Part shown: positions 63,138 through 64,000 of the stretch, piece after piece | Numbering within the stretch: the stretch's first letter is position 1 | How the letters are laid out: each line of letters begins with the position of its first letter | From: Alphaproteobacteria bacterium | GTDB taxonomy: Bacteria; Pseudomonadota; Alphaproteobacteria; Rhizobiales; Devosiaceae | NCBI GenBank assembly: GCA_018828145.1 | Contig: JAHJWO010000041.1 | Span: 62,001 to 126,000, forward strand | DNA length: 64,000 nucleotides | Direction: 5' to 3' | Notes under the pieces: generated by a model | What the model was told of the DNA's origin: nothing | Databases searched by the model: none | Seen by the model: the letters and a program-made list of their open reading frames with translations, nothing else | Program-made: the position numbers and the translations under genes

Positions 63138-64000
63138 ATGCGCTACCTCCCCCATTCCGAACATGAACGCGCCGAAATGCTCGGCGTTATCGGTGCGGCC
63201 AATATCGATGCCCTGTTCAGCGCCGTTCCAAAGCAGGCGCTGAAGACCTTTGATCTCGGCCTGCCCGCCCATAGCCCGGAATTTCTGGTCGAGGCCCATA
63301 TGCGGGCGCTGGCCGGCAAGAACCATGCGGGTGCGGATGGTCCGTTCTTCGTCGGCGCCGGCGCCTATCGCCACCATGTGCCGGCTACGGTCGACCACCT
63401 CATCCAGCGTTCGGAATGGCTCACCGCCTATACGCCCTACCAGCCGGAAATCTCGCAGGGCACCCTGCAGATGCTGTTCGAATTCCAGACCCAGGTGGCC
63501 AAGCTCACCGGCATGGATGTGGCCAATGCGTCGCTGTATGACGGCTCGACGGGGACGGCCGAAGCGGTGCTGATGGCGCGGCGGCTCACCAAGCGCAACA
63601 AGATCGTGCTGTCGGGGGGTCTCCATCCGCATTACCGCGACGTGGTGAAGGCCTATCTCAAGGACGATGCCGATCTCGAATGCCTCTCGGCCTCGCCCGA
63701 GGGCCAGGGCGACATTCTCGACCATATCGACGAGACAACCGCCGCCATCGTGATTCAGACGCCGGACTTCTACGGCCACCTGCGCAATCTCAAGACCGCC
63801 GCCGACGCCGCCCATGCCAAGGGGGCGCTGCTGATCGTGGTCATCACCGAGGTGGTGTCTCTGGGCCTGATCGAGGCGCCGGGCGCCTATGGCGCCGACA
63901 TTGTCGTGGCCGAAGGCCAGTCTATCGGCAATGCGCTCAACTTCGGCGGCCCCTATCTGGGCCTGCTGGCCACGCGCAAGGAATTCATCCGCCAGATGCC
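63138..64000 (+). CDS. gcvPA: Glycine dehydrogenase (decarboxylating) subunit 1, 3' end missing
   Basis: The frame is open from ATG 63138 to the window edge (287 codons of an expected ~450). N-terminal MRYLPHSEHERAEMLGVIG, FVGAGAYRHHVPATVDHL and PYQPEISQGTLQMLFEFQ are those of the split P protein, subunit 1; the YDGSTGTAEA stretch follows. With subunit 2, expected just downstream, it decarboxylates glycine using PLP. Eight bp after gcvH. Confidence 0.95.
   Translation, partial: MRYLPHSEHERAEMLGVIGAANIDALFSAVPKQALKTFDLGLPAHSPEFLVEAHMRALAGKNHAGADGPFFVGAGAYRHHVPATVDHLIQRSEWLTAYTPYQPEISQGTLQMLFEFQTQVAKLTGMDVANASLYDGSTGTAEAVLMARRLTKRNKIVLSGGLHPHYRDVVKAYLKDDADLECLSASPEGQGDILDHIDETTAAIVIQTPDFYGHLRNLKTAADAAHAKGALLIVVITEVVSLGLIEAPGAYGADIVVAEGQSIGNALNFGGPYLGLLATRKEFIRQM

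Overview
The window is a stretch of core chromosome from a high-GC alphaproteobacterium of the order Hyphomicrobiales (Rhizobiales). A Devosia-like lineage is my inference. The supporting signs are a CcrM-type GANTC methyltransferase with CtrA-like promoter sites, an atpI-atpB-atpE-atpB'-atpF operon, separate glyQ and glyS with lemA and a DUF2207 gene between them, a GTTC-N7-GTTC (alphaproteobacterial LexA) box, HWE/HisKA_2 histidine kinases, and the order mutY / DUF721 / DsbA / smc. I see no rRNA, tRNA, transposase, integrase, phage module or CRISPR array.

Layout. 0-10 kb: the end of a SCO-type copper chaperone gene, tlyA, aroC, a histidine phosphatase, a GlcD/D2HGDH-like flavin oxidase, a hemerythrin-like protein, an SRAP (DNA-protein crosslink) protein, Nudix, dihydroorotase, YgfZ and an HD hydrolase. 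10-25 kb: a SleB-type wall hydrolase, a VasI-like secreted protein, a PPDK-like enzyme with a reduced ATP-binding end, ispH, rnhA, then a long leftward block sppA - small membrane protein - glyQ - lemA - DUF2207 - glyS - DUF808. 25-38 kb: polyprenyl synthase, ispE, a secreted TPR protein, ETF-ubiquinone oxidoreductase, a family-4-like uracil-DNA glycosylase lacking two of the four Fe-S cysteines, MFS, moaB, an unknown membrane protein, a membrane protein/XRE pair and an MDR oxidoreductase. 38-44 kb: a DHA2 efflux pump, a radical SAM gene behind an SOS box, HAD, DUF4180, rnhB and ccrM.

44-51 kb is the most signalling-rich part: an HWE kinase, a DapA-family aldolase preceded by an attenuator-like leader, a stand-alone receiver, a second HisKA_2 kinase and a diguanylate cyclase. 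51-58 kb holds mutY, a DciA-like DUF721 gene, a DsbA-like thioredoxin, smc and a DUF1353 gene. 58-64 kb holds the F0 ATP synthase operon, closed by a strong terminator, then a tandem glycine riboswitch controlling gcvT-gcvH-gcvPA. The last gene runs off the window.

Most of this is well-conserved housekeeping content. I did not find a clear new multi-gene defence or biosynthetic system. The points most worth a second look are the iron-sulfur-less uracil glycosylase, the PPDK-like protein, the SOS box on the radical SAM gene, the leader element before the DapA-family gene, the inverted repeat that carries the smc ribosome-binding region, and several intergenic palindromic repeats.
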